Part shown: piece after piece, positions 9,866 through 17,811 of the stretch | Numbering within the stretch: position 1 is the first letter of the stretch | How the letters are laid out: the number at the start of each line of letters is the position of its first letter | From: Methylococcus sp. EFPC2 | Lineage (GTDB): Bacteria; Pseudomonadota; Gammaproteobacteria; Methylococcales; Methylococcaceae | Reading direction: 5' to 3' | NCBI RefSeq assembly: GCF_016925495.1 | Contig: NZ_CP070491.1 | Coordinates: 620,001-684,000 of the forward strand | Length of the DNA: 64,000 bases | Position numbers and translations under genes: made by a program | The notes under the pieces: generated by a model | Told to the model about the DNA's origin: nothing | Seen by the model: only the letters and a program-made list of their open reading frames with translations | The model's database searches: none

Positions 9866-10276
9866 ATGCCTCACGCTTCGCATTTCTCATCCGCTGCCGT
9901 GGCACTCGCACTGGCAGTCCTGCCCGCAGTCAGCCTTGCCGTCGAGCCCATCAACTTCGAGATTCGGAACAATGCCGACTTGGCGGCCGTGTGCTCGACG
10001 CAGCCCGCCGATCCCAACTACATCGCGGCGATTCATTTCTGTCATGGGATCGGGGTCGGCCTGGTCCGATACCAGGAGGCGTTGCAGGAAGGCAAAGACG
10101 TCGAGCCGATTTTCTGTTTGCCCAAGTCCCTGACCCGCGCTAAGGCCGTGGAAACCTACCTGGGTTATGCGAAAGCCCATCCGGAATATGACCAGGAGGC
10201 CGTCGGCAACGTCCTGATCAAGTATCTGAGCGAGACCTATCCGTGTTCCAAAGGCAGTTCCGCCGATAGCCGCTGA
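9866..10276 (+). CDS. Rap1a/Tai-family immunity-like secreted protein
   Basis: The start at 9866 is supported by CAGGAGAG just upstream and gives a signal peptide ending near SLA-VEP (about residue 24). The mature part has four cysteines and the helical pattern of the Rap1a/Tai immunity fold (FCHGIGVGLVRYQEAL, then FCLPKSLTRAKAVETYLGYAKAHPE and a C-terminal Cys). In type VI secretion these small periplasmic proteins neutralise Tae/Ssp peptidoglycan amidases. Here there is no amidase effector or T6SS gene in view, so it may be an orphan immunity gene or a domesticated relative with another role. Length (136 residues) fits the family. Confidence 0.75.
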   Translation: MPHASHFSSAAVALALAVLPAVSLAVEPINFEIRNNADLAAVCSTQPADPNYIAAIHFCHGIGVGLVRYQEALQEGKDVEPIFCLPKSLTRAKAVETYLGYAKAHPEYDQEAVGNVLIKYLSETYPCSKGSSADSR

Positions 10277-10314
10277 CCTTTACTTCAAGAAACTACGACG
10301 GGGAGAGTAAACCC

Positions 10315-10593
10315 ATGAAGACCCACAACAAGACCCTGGTTGCCTGCTTGGCCCTGGCGTTGCTGACGGCTTTCAGCGGTTGCGCCGGGATGTCTGACAC
10401 CCAACAGCGCACGATGACTGGCTCTCTAGGCGGCGCTGCCGCCGGTGCCGCCATTGGCGCGATCGCCGGGAATGCCGGGCTTGGTGCCGCTATAGGCGCT
10501 GGCGCCGGGGCATTGGGCGGATACGCCTACGGCAAGCATAAGGAGTCGGTCAACCGTGCCTACGAGCAGGGTCGCCGTGACGCCGGGCGTTAA
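10315..10593 (+). CDS. Small glycine-zipper lipoprotein
   Basis: A 92-residue protein with a signal ending in lipobox FSGC (Cys23), then a dense glycine-zipper region (GGAAAGAAIGAIAGNAG and GAAIGAGAGALGGYAYG, about residues 40-80) and a basic tail. This is the architecture of YMGG/OmpA-like glycine-zipper lipoproteins that insert in or stiffen the outer membrane. GGGGAGAG lies about ten bases upstream of the ATG. It sits 38 bases after the Rap1a-like gene and upstream of the vWA-OmpA lipoprotein, in a run of envelope genes. Specific function unknown. Confidence 0.82.
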   Translation: MKTHNKTLVACLALALLTAFSGCAGMSDTQQRTMTGSLGGAAAGAAIGAIAGNAGLGAAIGAGAGALGGYAYGKHKESVNRAYEQGRRDAGR

Positions 10594-10809
10594 CTTCCCG
10601 GGCCGATCAGTTGGTCAAGCGGGGAGGAGGGATTGCGCATGGGCTGTTTCAGGTCGAGCACTTGAATTGAATAATTTTTAAGGGGGAAGCCACACAATTT
10701 AACTCGCAAGATCTTGTATTGCCGAAACCATCAGTATTCGCTCGCTCGCGTTCGAAGGACGCAGCCTCCTGGGTATCAACAACCACGAATAAGACGACAG
10801 GACAAGGCC

Positions 10810-12018
10810 ATGAACGACCCACGAAAAAGAACCCCGCTCAAACTGTGCGGAATTTTGCTGCCAGCGATACTGGCCATGCTTTCCGGCTGTGCCAGTCAGC
10901 CGCTGGCCAGCTTTCAGGCATTCACTCCCGAGGATCTCAACCCTAAGGTCAAGTCGGGCGAGTACAAGCAGAAAGTCGACAATTTCCTCGTCATTCTGGA
11001 CGCCTCCGGGTCTATGGATGACATTTATTTCGGCGCCGGTTTTCCCGAAACTTCCTCGGCGGACAAGTTCAACATCGAAAAGGAATTACTGAGCCGAGTG
11101 AACAAGACCATCCCGGCCCTGAAACTCAACTCCGGTCTTCGAACCTTCGGCTTCGGACCGTGTTTGGGGTGGAGTTTCACCCGATTGAACGCGCCGCTGG
11201 CGGCATATTCTCCGACTTCGTTTCAGAGCGCCTTGGACAGCCAGGAATGTTCGAGTGGTGGCTCGCCGATGGCCGATGCGTTGAATGCGGCCGCCGGCGA
11301 TTTGCAGACCGCCCAGGGTAAGACCGCGATCATCCTGGTGAGTGACGGCAAGCAAACCACGGGCGACCCCCATAAAGCGGTCGAACAGCTGAAACAGCAG
11401 TACGGTGATCGACTCTGTCTGCACACGGTCTGGGTTGGCAATCCGGGCGAACCGGGCCAGACCCTGATGGGATCGTTGCCTAGCATTGCCGGATGCGGGA
11501 CAAGCTCATCTGCTGGTGAGGTCGCATCCCGTGCCGGCGCTGCCGATTTCGTGACGAAAGTCTTCCTCAAGCCCGGTGTGGTCGATGACTGCTCGATCCG
11601 CGATTCCGATGGCGACGGGGTCAACGATTGCAACGACCAGTGCCCGGACAGCCCCAGGGGAGCCAAGGTGAACCGGAAAGGCTGCTGGGTGCTCAACAAT
11701 GTTCTGTTCGATACCGATAAGGCTACCATCAAGCCGGTCAGCTATCCCGAGCTCGACGACGCGGCCAGGGTATTCGAAGTCAACCCGGGGCTGCGCGTGG
11801 AAGTGGACGGTCACACCGACAGCCGGGCTTCGGAGGCGCACAACCTGGATCTGTCGCAACGCCGTGCCGAAGCGGTTCGCGATTATTTCATCCGTCATGG
11901 CGTCGCGCCGAACCGTCTGACCGCGCAAGGTTTCGGCGAAAGCAGGCCGGTCGCCGACAATGACACGGACGAGGGCAGGGCGTTGAATCGCCGCGTGGAA
12001 CTGAAAGTGATCAAGTAA
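10810..12018 (+). CDS. OmpA-family lipoprotein with von Willebrand A domain
   Basis: The start at 10810 gives a lipoprotein signal (lipobox LSGC, Cys27). In-frame upstream codons from 10714 lack signal features. The 402-residue protein contains a vWA domain (about 58-255) with a complete MIDAS motif LDASGSMD and IILVSDGKQTTGD. A thrombospondin type 3-like calcium-binding segment follows (DSDGDGVNDCNDQCPDSP, about 265-282), then a C-terminal OmpA peptidoglycan-binding domain (VEVDGHTDSRASEAHNLDLS, ending NRRVELKVIK). It is predicted to be anchored in the outer membrane, bind peptidoglycan non-covalently and present a divalent-metal-dependent adhesion domain in the periplasm. The 216-base leader is long for a plain gene and may carry its own promoter. 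Confidence 0.9.
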   Translation: MNDPRKRTPLKLCGILLPAILAMLSGCASQPLASFQAFTPEDLNPKVKSGEYKQKVDNFLVILDASGSMDDIYFGAGFPETSSADKFNIEKELLSRVNKTIPALKLNSGLRTFGFGPCLGWSFTRLNAPLAAYSPTSFQSALDSQECSSGGSPMADALNAAAGDLQTAQGKTAIILVSDGKQTTGDPHKAVEQLKQQYGDRLCLHTVWVGNPGEPGQTLMGSLPSIAGCGTSSSAGEVASRAGAADFVTKVFLKPGVVDDCSIRDSDGDGVNDCNDQCPDSPRGAKVNRKGCWVLNNVLFDTDKATIKPVSYPELDDAARVFEVNPGLRVEVDGHTDSRASEAHNLDLSQRRAEAVRDYFIRHGVAPNRLTAQGFGESRPVADNDTDEGRALNRRVELKVIK

Positions 12019-12101
12019 TGGCGCGGTGGAGGATAAGCAGTACTTGATTCAACTTGATAGTCATGAAGGCTCTTTCGTCGCCCCGCGTATGAAGACCAGT
12101 C

Positions 12102-12143
12102 ATGGGAGGGACGCTCACGGCGCGAAGTGAGCGTCCCTCCCAT
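12102..12143. terminator. Perfect 17-bp palindromic hairpin between OmpA-family and MFS genes
   Basis: Arms ATGGGAGGGACGCTCAC (12102-12118) and GTGAGCGTCCCTCCCAT (12127-12143) are exact reverse complements around an 8-base loop. It has no U tract. It could terminate OmpA-family gene transcription, stabilise the mRNA 3' end, or be an extragenic palindromic element. Confidence 0.55.
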
Positions 12144-12277
12144 CAATACGCTTTCGCGGAAGGCAAAACCTTTCCCCGCGGCGGCTTGGGGCATTCTTGG
12201 TACGCCGTAACTTTTGGCCCGGCTCCCATTCCCATGTTTCGAACCAGCCGGTTGATCACCCTTAGCGGATTTTAAGG

Positions 12278-13567
12278 ATGACAGAAAAGATACCTGCGCA
12301 ACACCGCAAGACCCTAGCATCGTGGGCTTTGTACGATATCGCCAGTTCCACCTATGGCGCTGTGGTCCCCGCCGGACTGCTTCCACTTTATTTCACCTCG
12401 GTCGTCGCTGAGGGTCGGCCGGATGCCCAGGCGCTCTGGGGAGGTCTGGCCGGCATTTCGGTGCTGATGGCCGGGATGGTGGCACCATTTGCGGGGGCCC
12501 TTGCCGACGGGCGGCGGACGCACGCTGCCGTGCTAGCCGCCTTCAGCCTGCTGTGCTGCCTCGCGACGGCCCTGCTTCCGCTGGCGGGACGCGGCGAGAT
12601 CCTGCAGGCCGCGGCGCTGTTCATCGTGGCCCAGGTGAGTTTTACCGTCGCCATCGCGATCTATGACGCCTACGTGGAGCGCTTGGGCAATCTGTGGGGC
12701 GGCGCTGAAAAGCTGTCGAGTTTCGGCTGGGCACTGGGCTTCCTGGGCGGGATTGCCGCGTTGTCGGTCGCGATAGGGATGAGCAGTCCCAATGTGTCCG
12801 GCGGACAGGCTTCCGGGCTGATCGACTCCTTCCCTTGGGTTGCTCTCCTGTTCGCGCTGTTGGCCATTCCGGCCTGTCGCGGCCTGCGCCGGGTCCCCGC
12901 AGCACCCGTATCGGAGGCGGAACGGCACCCCTTGCTGCGTCCGTTGGAGACGCTGCGTGCCTGGCGTTCCCATCGCAGGACGATGCGCTTTTTGCTGGGC
13001 GCTTACCTAATCAACGACGCCATTGTCACCGTATTGTTTTTCACCGGGATTTATCTCCGCGACATCTTCGGGCTCTCGGTCACCCATCTGCTGTGGCTGG
13101 CGATGGCTTACCACGTGATCGCATTGCCGGCGACCGCCTTGTTCGGCATCCTCGCTCATCGGACCTCGGCCGGCACGGCCCTGCTTGCTACCTTGGGGTT
13201 CTGGGTTGCGGCCATCGGTGTGATGGCATTCGGACAAGGTTTGCCCGCTGCGGTCCTGGTCGTGGCACTGCTGGCAACGGTGATGGGTTCCACCCAGGCT
13301 CTACTGCGAGGCATGTACGCGCGATTGGTTCCTCCCGGCCAGGCCGCCGAATTTTTTGGCTTCAATGCCTTCGCGGGGCGTTTGTCCGCGGCCGTGGGCC
13401 CGGCGTTGTTTGGCGCCCTCAGTGCCGCCGCCGGAACGCCCAAAGCCGGCTTGCTGTCGCTGCTGTTATTCCTGGTGGCGGGGGCTGTGGTTCTGGCGGG
13501 AGTGCGGGAACCGGAGTCGGCAGTCGGCGGCGAACCCCAGGCCGATTCGATACTCGCGGAAGGTTAG
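12278..13567 (+). CDS. UMF1/Atg22-type MFS transporter
   Basis: A 429-residue, roughly 12-helix membrane protein. It opens with the UMF1-family signature ASWALYDIASSTYGAVVPAG and shows an MFS loop after helix 2 (GALADGRRTHAAV). Helices follow throughout, ending near residue 412. UMF1 proteins are uncharacterised relatives of yeast vacuolar amino-acid effluxer Atg22; the substrate here is unknown. The gene converges on the AraC regulator with only seven bases between stops, so regulation by that regulator is possible but not shown. Confidence 0.85.
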   Translation: MTEKIPAQHRKTLASWALYDIASSTYGAVVPAGLLPLYFTSVVAEGRPDAQALWGGLAGISVLMAGMVAPFAGALADGRRTHAAVLAAFSLLCCLATALLPLAGRGEILQAAALFIVAQVSFTVAIAIYDAYVERLGNLWGGAEKLSSFGWALGFLGGIAALSVAIGMSSPNVSGGQASGLIDSFPWVALLFALLAIPACRGLRRVPAAPVSEAERHPLLRPLETLRAWRSHRRTMRFLLGAYLINDAIVTVLFFTGIYLRDIFGLSVTHLLWLAMAYHVIALPATALFGILAHRTSAGTALLATLGFWVAAIGVMAFGQGLPAAVLVVALLATVMGSTQALLRGMYARLVPPGQAAEFFGFNAFAGRLSAAVGPALFGALSAAAGTPKAGLLSLLLFLVAGAVVLAGVREPESAVGGEPQADSILAEG

Positions 13568-13574
13568 ACCCGGC

Positions 13575-14666
13575 TCAGGCCCCTATGAGTACCGCTCGGG
13601 GCTCCGGAAATGTGCGGCCGAGAGTCTCCGATGGACGCTCGCCGAAGAGCTGCGCGTAAACGACGGCGAATCGGCCCAGCTCGTAGAATCCATGCGCAAA
13701 AGCGATATCCGCAATCTTCGCCCCGCCCTTGTCGGTCGCCATCAATTGGCGGCGGACGGCGTGGAGGCGCCTTAGCTTCAGGTAGTCGCGGGCGCTCATG
13801 TCGAACGTATCCTGGAACGCCCGCTCCAGCGTTCTCTGGCTCACAGCCACCGCTTCACACAGAGCGGGCAGCGAAATCCCATTGAGTTCCCTCGAGTGAA
13901 GGTAATCCAGCGCCCGGTCGAGTCCACGAGCTCGGTTGAAAGGCCTCTCGGTCAAAGGTTTCGGCGGCCGGTAGTCGATCGCTGCGGCCAATTGCCTTAC
14001 CAGGTCTTCCTCGAATGACCGTATTGCCTCCGGGAAGTGCAGCATTTGCGGGTGGATCAGCGCTTCCGACAATACCCGGCGCAGCCAACTGGCGAACCGT
14101 TCCAGCGAGGCGGTGGAAGCTGGCAGCAACAGGGTTGCCGCGGTGCGCTCCAGGGTTTTGCAGTCATCGTCGGGCAGGGATCGCCGCAGCAGATCCAGGG
14201 CTATCATCACGACGAAGTGGGTCTGACCTTCGGCGAACACCACATCCAGCGCGCCGCCTATCGAACAGGGCATCTCGGGTTCCTGCAACGGCGATTTCCC
14301 GAAAGTGCTAGCTGCAGCCAGGCGCACCGGCACGCACAATGTCAGCATGCCCGGCGGCAAGGAACCGCGCCCCCGGAGTGGCGCGCCGATGCTGGCGTGA
14401 TGCAGCATCACATTGGGGGTCACGAGATAGGCCATGTCGAACCGGTACCTTCGGCCCAGAGGGGTGCAGATCACCTCTATGGGCCGCACGGCTTCTTCGT
14501 GCAGAAAAGGGTCGTCAGTTCCGAAGCGACCGGTTCTTGCCAATATTGGTACCCAGGAATCCCCGGGTGGACTGTAAAACGCTCTCTCGCGCATAGGCGC
14601 ATCCATGTTTGGTTGAGGGCTTATTCCAGCGGTTTCGTTATACCAGCTTTTTGACGAAAACTGCAT
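13575..14666 (-). CDS. AraC-family transcriptional regulator
   Basis: Up to 363 residues. The C-terminal 110 residues form the AraC double helix-turn-helix: LDYLHSRELNGISLPALCEA, VSQRTLERAFQDTF, then KIADIAFAHGFYELGRFAVVY and LFGERPSETL. The N-terminal region (about 20-240) is a sensor of the kind seen in AraC proteins that bind a small molecule; the ligand cannot be told. The start is uncertain: ATGs at 14606 and 14594 are in frame and none of the three has a strong ribosome site. It is not adjacent to an obvious catabolic operon; the nearest convergent gene is the MFS transporter. Confidence 0.88.
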   Translation of the reverse strand: MQFSSKSWYNETAGISPQPNMDAPMRERAFYSPPGDSWVPILARTGRFGTDDPFLHEEAVRPIEVICTPLGRRYRFDMAYLVTPNVMLHHASIGAPLRGRGSLPPGMLTLCVPVRLAAASTFGKSPLQEPEMPCSIGGALDVVFAEGQTHFVVMIALDLLRRSLPDDDCKTLERTAATLLLPASTASLERFASWLRRVLSEALIHPQMLHFPEAIRSFEEDLVRQLAAAIDYRPPKPLTERPFNRARGLDRALDYLHSRELNGISLPALCEAVAVSQRTLERAFQDTFDMSARDYLKLRRLHAVRRQLMATDKGGAKIADIAFAHGFYELGRFAVVYAQLFGERPSETLGRTFPEPRAVLIGA

Positions 14667-15047
14667 AACTGGCCGTAACGTCGGTCGGGTAAATTAGCTC
14701 GCATTCCGTTTCGGAAATATTAATCCGGCCCCATGACATCCAAGCCAGCGAAGCGGAGTTGTCGAAGCAATTGCAGAATCCGGGCGCCTTTTCTCTCGGC
14801 AGACGCTATTACCCGGAGAAATCCCGAGGCAGCCCGGCTTCGGGCATCGCTTCACCGTCACTGTGTTGTTTCCAAAGTGAGGAAAGTAGTGATGCCACGG
14901 AAAATGGCGGATGTGATGACGATGTGGAGAAATACTGCGTCAAGGCCAGCCACAAAGGCGGTAGGGGACCGTCAGTTCCGGTTGCCGTAATCCGACGCCA
15001 AGGATGGCGGACGCCTGTCAGCGCTCTTTGCGCCGGATACCCACGGT
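14667..15047. other. Gene-free stretch before the LysR remnant
   Basis: About 380 bases with only short reading frames lacking family resemblance. It presumably holds the AraC gene promoter. It lies directly beside a deletion junction and could be older gene debris, but I could not identify any remnant. Confidence 0.45.
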
Positions 15048-15533
15048 TTAGTCCTCGCCCATGATGGCAAAACGCTGCGCGATATAGTCGATCAAGCTCC
15101 GGACGGAGGGTAGCAGCCCCCGCCTGGAGGGAAACACGGCATGAATGATTTCCCGGCGTGGCGCCCAGTCCGGCAGCAGCCGAACCAGCGTATTCTCGGC
15201 CAACCGGTCGCGTACCATCATCACCGGCAACTGCACGATGCCGACACCGGCGAGCGTCGCGCCGCGCAGGGCGATCATGTCGCCGGTAACGTAGCGCGGC
15301 CTATGGTGGATCGCGGCCTGCGCTCCGTCGGGTCCGAACAGATTCCAGACATATTCCTGCTGCGGACCGCCCAGCCCCAGGCTGGGCCATTCCGCCAGGT
15401 CGGCGGGTGTTTGCGGTACGCCCAGACGTCCGATCAGCGCCGGACCGGCGACCAGACATTGGCCACGGTCGGCCAGCACGCGCATCACCAGGTCGCTGTC
15501 CTGCAGCGGCGGCGGCCGCACCCGCATCGCGGC
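15048..15533 (-). pseudogene. LysR-family regulator, C-terminal fragment only
   Basis: Reading leftward from about 15533 the frame encodes the second half of a LysR effector-binding domain: AAMRVRPPPLQDSDLVMRVL, then LVAGPALIGRLGVPQTPADL, MIALRGATLAGVGIVQLPV and the terminal VRSLIDYIAQRF, ending at a TAA (15048-15050). About 162 codons remain of a usual 300. The helix-turn-helix and first effector subdomain are absent. Upstream, the same frame continues to 16238 only as antisense of the pirin gene, so the longer open frame is not a real protein. It therefore cannot bind DNA. In intact relatives this regulator would be divergent from pirin. Confidence 0.85.
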
Positions 15534-16205
15534 TTCGAGACGGTCACCCTCGTCTACAAGGGCGAGGTGGCGCACCGCGATTCGACGGGCCAAGGCGGCG
15601 TCATCGGCCCCGGCGACGTGCAATGGATGACGGCGGGCGCCGGCATCCTGCACGAGGAGTTCCACTCCCCGGCCTTCACGCAATCGGGCGGCGCACTGGA
15701 AATGGTGCAACTGTGGGTGAATTTGCCGGCCAAGGACAAGATGACCGCGCCGGGCTACCAGGCCATCCTGGCTCGCGACATCCCGACCGTGGATCTGCCC
15801 GGCGGCGCCGGAACCTTGCGCGTGATTGCGGGCGAGTATGGCGGGCATGCCGGCCCGGCCCGGACATTCTCGCCCATGCAGGTCTGGGACATCCGACTGA
15901 CACAAGGAGGCACGCTTGAGTTGGCGTTGCCCGAGGGATGGAACGCGGCGCTGATCGTCCTGCACGGTACGATCTCGGTGAACGACGGCACGGTCGCTCG
16001 GGAAGCGCAGATGGTCGTGCTGGATCAGGCCGGGGACGGCCTGATTGTCGAGGCCAGCAACGACGCCTCGGTGCTGCTGCTGAGCGGCGAGCCCATAGCC
16101 GAACCCATCGCCGGTTACGGGCCGTTCGTGATGAACAGCCGGGAAGAGATCGAGCAGGCCATCGCCGATTTCAACGGCGGCCGCTTCGGCCGGATGGCGA
16201 GCTAG
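15516..16205 (+). pseudogene. Pirin family protein, N-terminally truncated
   Basis: From the PHPHRGFETVT motif (15516 onward) the frame matches pirin, a bicupin iron protein: metal-site histidines in PHPHRG and HEEFH, the VQWMTAGAGILH block, and a second cupin ending at 16205. The roughly 50 residues that normally precede PHPHRG are missing. The open frame continues upstream to an ATG at 15141, but residues 1 to about 125 of that 354-residue reading are antisense to the LysR fragment. The metal ligands survive, yet a proper N-terminus and the native promoter are gone, so I call it a pseudogene. Expression as a chimera cannot be ruled out. Confidence 0.8.
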
Positions 16206-16283
16206 CTTCCGCCCGGCCGCCCGAGGACGGCCGGGCAATCCGGTGCCCAGGCACCCCCCAACCTTAGCAAAGGAGTCTTAAGC

Positions 16284-16910
16284 ATGAGTAAACCCTATGT
16301 TCGTCTCGACAAGAACAATGCCGCCGTTCTGCTGGTCGACCACCAGGCCGGGCTGTTGTCCCTGGTGCGGGATATCGAGCCTGACCGGTTCAAGAACAAT
16401 GTCCTGGCCCTGGCCGACCTGGCGAAATACTTCGAGCTGCCGACCATACTCACCACCAGTTTCGAGGACGGCCCCAACGGTCCGCTGGTGCCCGAGTTGA
16501 AGGAGATATTCCCGGATGCACCGTATATCGCCCGGCCGGGCCAGATCAACGCCTGGGACAACGAAGATTTCGTGAGTGCGGTCAAGGCCACAGGCAGGAA
16601 GCAGCTCATCATCGCCGGCGTGGTCACCGAGGTCTGCGTGGCTTTCCCCACACTCTCCGCACTGGAGGAGGGTTACGACGTGTTCGTGGTGACCGACGCT
16701 TCCGGCACCTTCAACGAACTCACCCGGCAATCCGCCTGGGATCGCGTGTCGGCGGCGGGCGCCCAGTTGATCACCTGGTTCGGGGTCGCCTGCGAACTGC
16801 ACCGCGACTGGCGCAACGACGTCGAAGGCTTGGGCGCCTTGTTCTCCAGCCACATCCCCGACTACCGCAACCTGATCACCAGCTACACCACGTTGAAGGC
16901 GCAAAGCTGA
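16284..16910 (+). CDS. Isochorismatase-family (YcaC-like) cysteine hydrolase
   Basis: A 208-residue protein with AAAGGAG about ten bases upstream of its ATG. It has the family's catalytic aspartate in VLLVDHQAGLL (about residue 20), the cis-peptide/nucleophile region LIIAGVVTEVCVAFP with Cys near residue 118, and the VTDASGTF strand. YcaC-like members are octameric hydrolases of uncertain substrate. The gene follows the pirin remnant by 78 bases; LysR, pirin and isochorismatase genes commonly travel together, so this is probably the surviving member of that group. It is intact and ends before a strong bidirectional hairpin. Confidence 0.88.
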   Translation: MSKPYVRLDKNNAAVLLVDHQAGLLSLVRDIEPDRFKNNVLALADLAKYFELPTILTTSFEDGPNGPLVPELKEIFPDAPYIARPGQINAWDNEDFVSAVKATGRKQLIIAGVVTEVCVAFPTLSALEEGYDVFVVTDASGTFNELTRQSAWDRVSAAGAQLITWFGVACELHRDWRNDVEGLGALFSSHIPDYRNLITSYTTLKAQS

Positions 16911-16953
16911 TATCCACATCGGCCACACCCAACTGGATATATTTCTTATTCAA

Positions 16954-16996
16954 GGTTTTGCCTGATGCACCCCTCTCGGGTGCATCAGGCAAAACC
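16954..16996. terminator. Bidirectional terminator between hydrolase and response regulator genes
   Basis: A perfect 19-bp inverted repeat (arms 16954-16972 and 16978-16996, GGTTTTGCCTGATGCACCC and its complement) encloses a 5-base loop. Arms ending in TTTT/AAAA give a U-rich strand in either direction. It sits exactly between two convergent genes. Confidence 0.8.
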
Positions 16997-17001
16997 CCGT
17001 T

Positions 17002-17811
17002 CTATAAACGTGGTTCGTTTGCTGGATTAATTTCCCGATTCTTGGTGAGTTGGTTCCGCACGACGGTGGCGTAAGTCCTGCCTATCCTAACTTCGGCGCC
17101 GTCTTTCATGACGGCGATCATGGCGGCGAACGGCGCTTTTTTGATGCGCGCAATGGCGTTGCGCCGCACGATGGCGCTGCGGTGGACGCGAATGAAGTCT
17201 TCCGGGTTTAGGCGTTGTTCCAGGGCGGTCAGCGTTTCGTGGTAGAGGTATTCCGTCCCTTTGACATGAATGCGCACATAGTCGCGTTCGGCCTGGATTC
17301 TGGTTATGTGGTCTTGCGTAATGCGGATGTGTTCTCCACGAACCTTGACCCAGAATTCGTGGTTTTGCTTGGTTTGTGAACACAGGGCGCGTTTGAGGGC
17401 GGCGATGGTTTCTTGCAATTCGGCGATACGGTCGGTTTGGTTGCGCGCGGCGACGGCGGATTTTGCCCGTTCCATCGCCAACCCAAAACGACCGGGTTCG
17501 ATGGGTTTGGTGAGGTAGTCGACGGCGTTGGCTTCGAATGCACGCAACGCATGGTGATCGAACGCGGTGACGAAGACGACGATGGGTGGTTCCGGGCCTA
17601 ATTGTTCCAATACGTCGAAACCGCTGCCTCCGGGCATCAGGATATCCAAAAGCAGGATGTCCGGCTGTAATTGGAGTGTTTTAAGGCGGGCTTCTATCAC
17701 ATCCGCGGCTTGTTCGATGCGGCCGATCCAATCCAGTTTGCCCAACAGACGAACCAGCCTGCGCCGGGCGAGCGGTTCGTCATCCACAACGAGAACGGTG
17801 AGCCCCGTCAT
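17002..17811 (-). CDS. LytTR-family response regulator
   Basis: Start at 17811 is supported by GGAGG six bases upstream and by an ATGA overlap with the preceding kinase stop. The 269-residue protein has an N-terminal receiver domain (acidic VVDDEP, phospho-acceptor Asp56 in LLLDILMPG, switch Thr in VFVTAFD, Lys in YLTKPIEP) and a C-terminal LytTR DNA-binding domain (about 150-255: FWVKVRGEHIRI, DYVRIHVKGTEYLYHETLTA, FIRVHRSAIVRRNAI). It should bind direct repeats upstream of its targets when phosphorylated by the adjacent LytS-like kinase. Targets are not evident; the nearest divergent unit is the small lipoprotein at 19183. Confidence 0.92.
   Translation of the reverse strand: MTGLTVLVVDDEPLARRRLVRLLGKLDWIGRIEQAADVIEARLKTLQLQPDILLLDILMPGGSGFDVLEQLGPEPPIVVFVTAFDHHALRAFEANAVDYLTKPIEPGRFGLAMERAKSAVAARNQTDRIAELQETIAALKRALCSQTKQNHEFWVKVRGEHIRITQDHITRIQAERDYVRIHVKGTEYLYHETLTALEQRLNPEDFIRVHRSAIVRRNAIARIKKAPFAAMIAVMKDGAEVRIGRTYATVVRNQLTKNREINPANEPRL

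Noticed and set aside
14733-15064. Small plus-strand frames upstream of the LysR remnant
   Set aside because: Overlapping short frames with no ribosome site or family resemblance; probably not genes.
15141-16205. A 354-codon plus-strand frame that could be called full-length pirin
   Set aside because: The first ~125 residues are antisense to a LysR fragment and have low-complexity Gln/Arg/His composition; only the part from PHPHRG on resembles pirin.
15048-16238. A 396-codon minus-strand frame that could be called a full LysR
   Set aside because: Only the last ~162 codons resemble LysR; the remainder is antisense to pirin and isochorismatase-flanking sequence.
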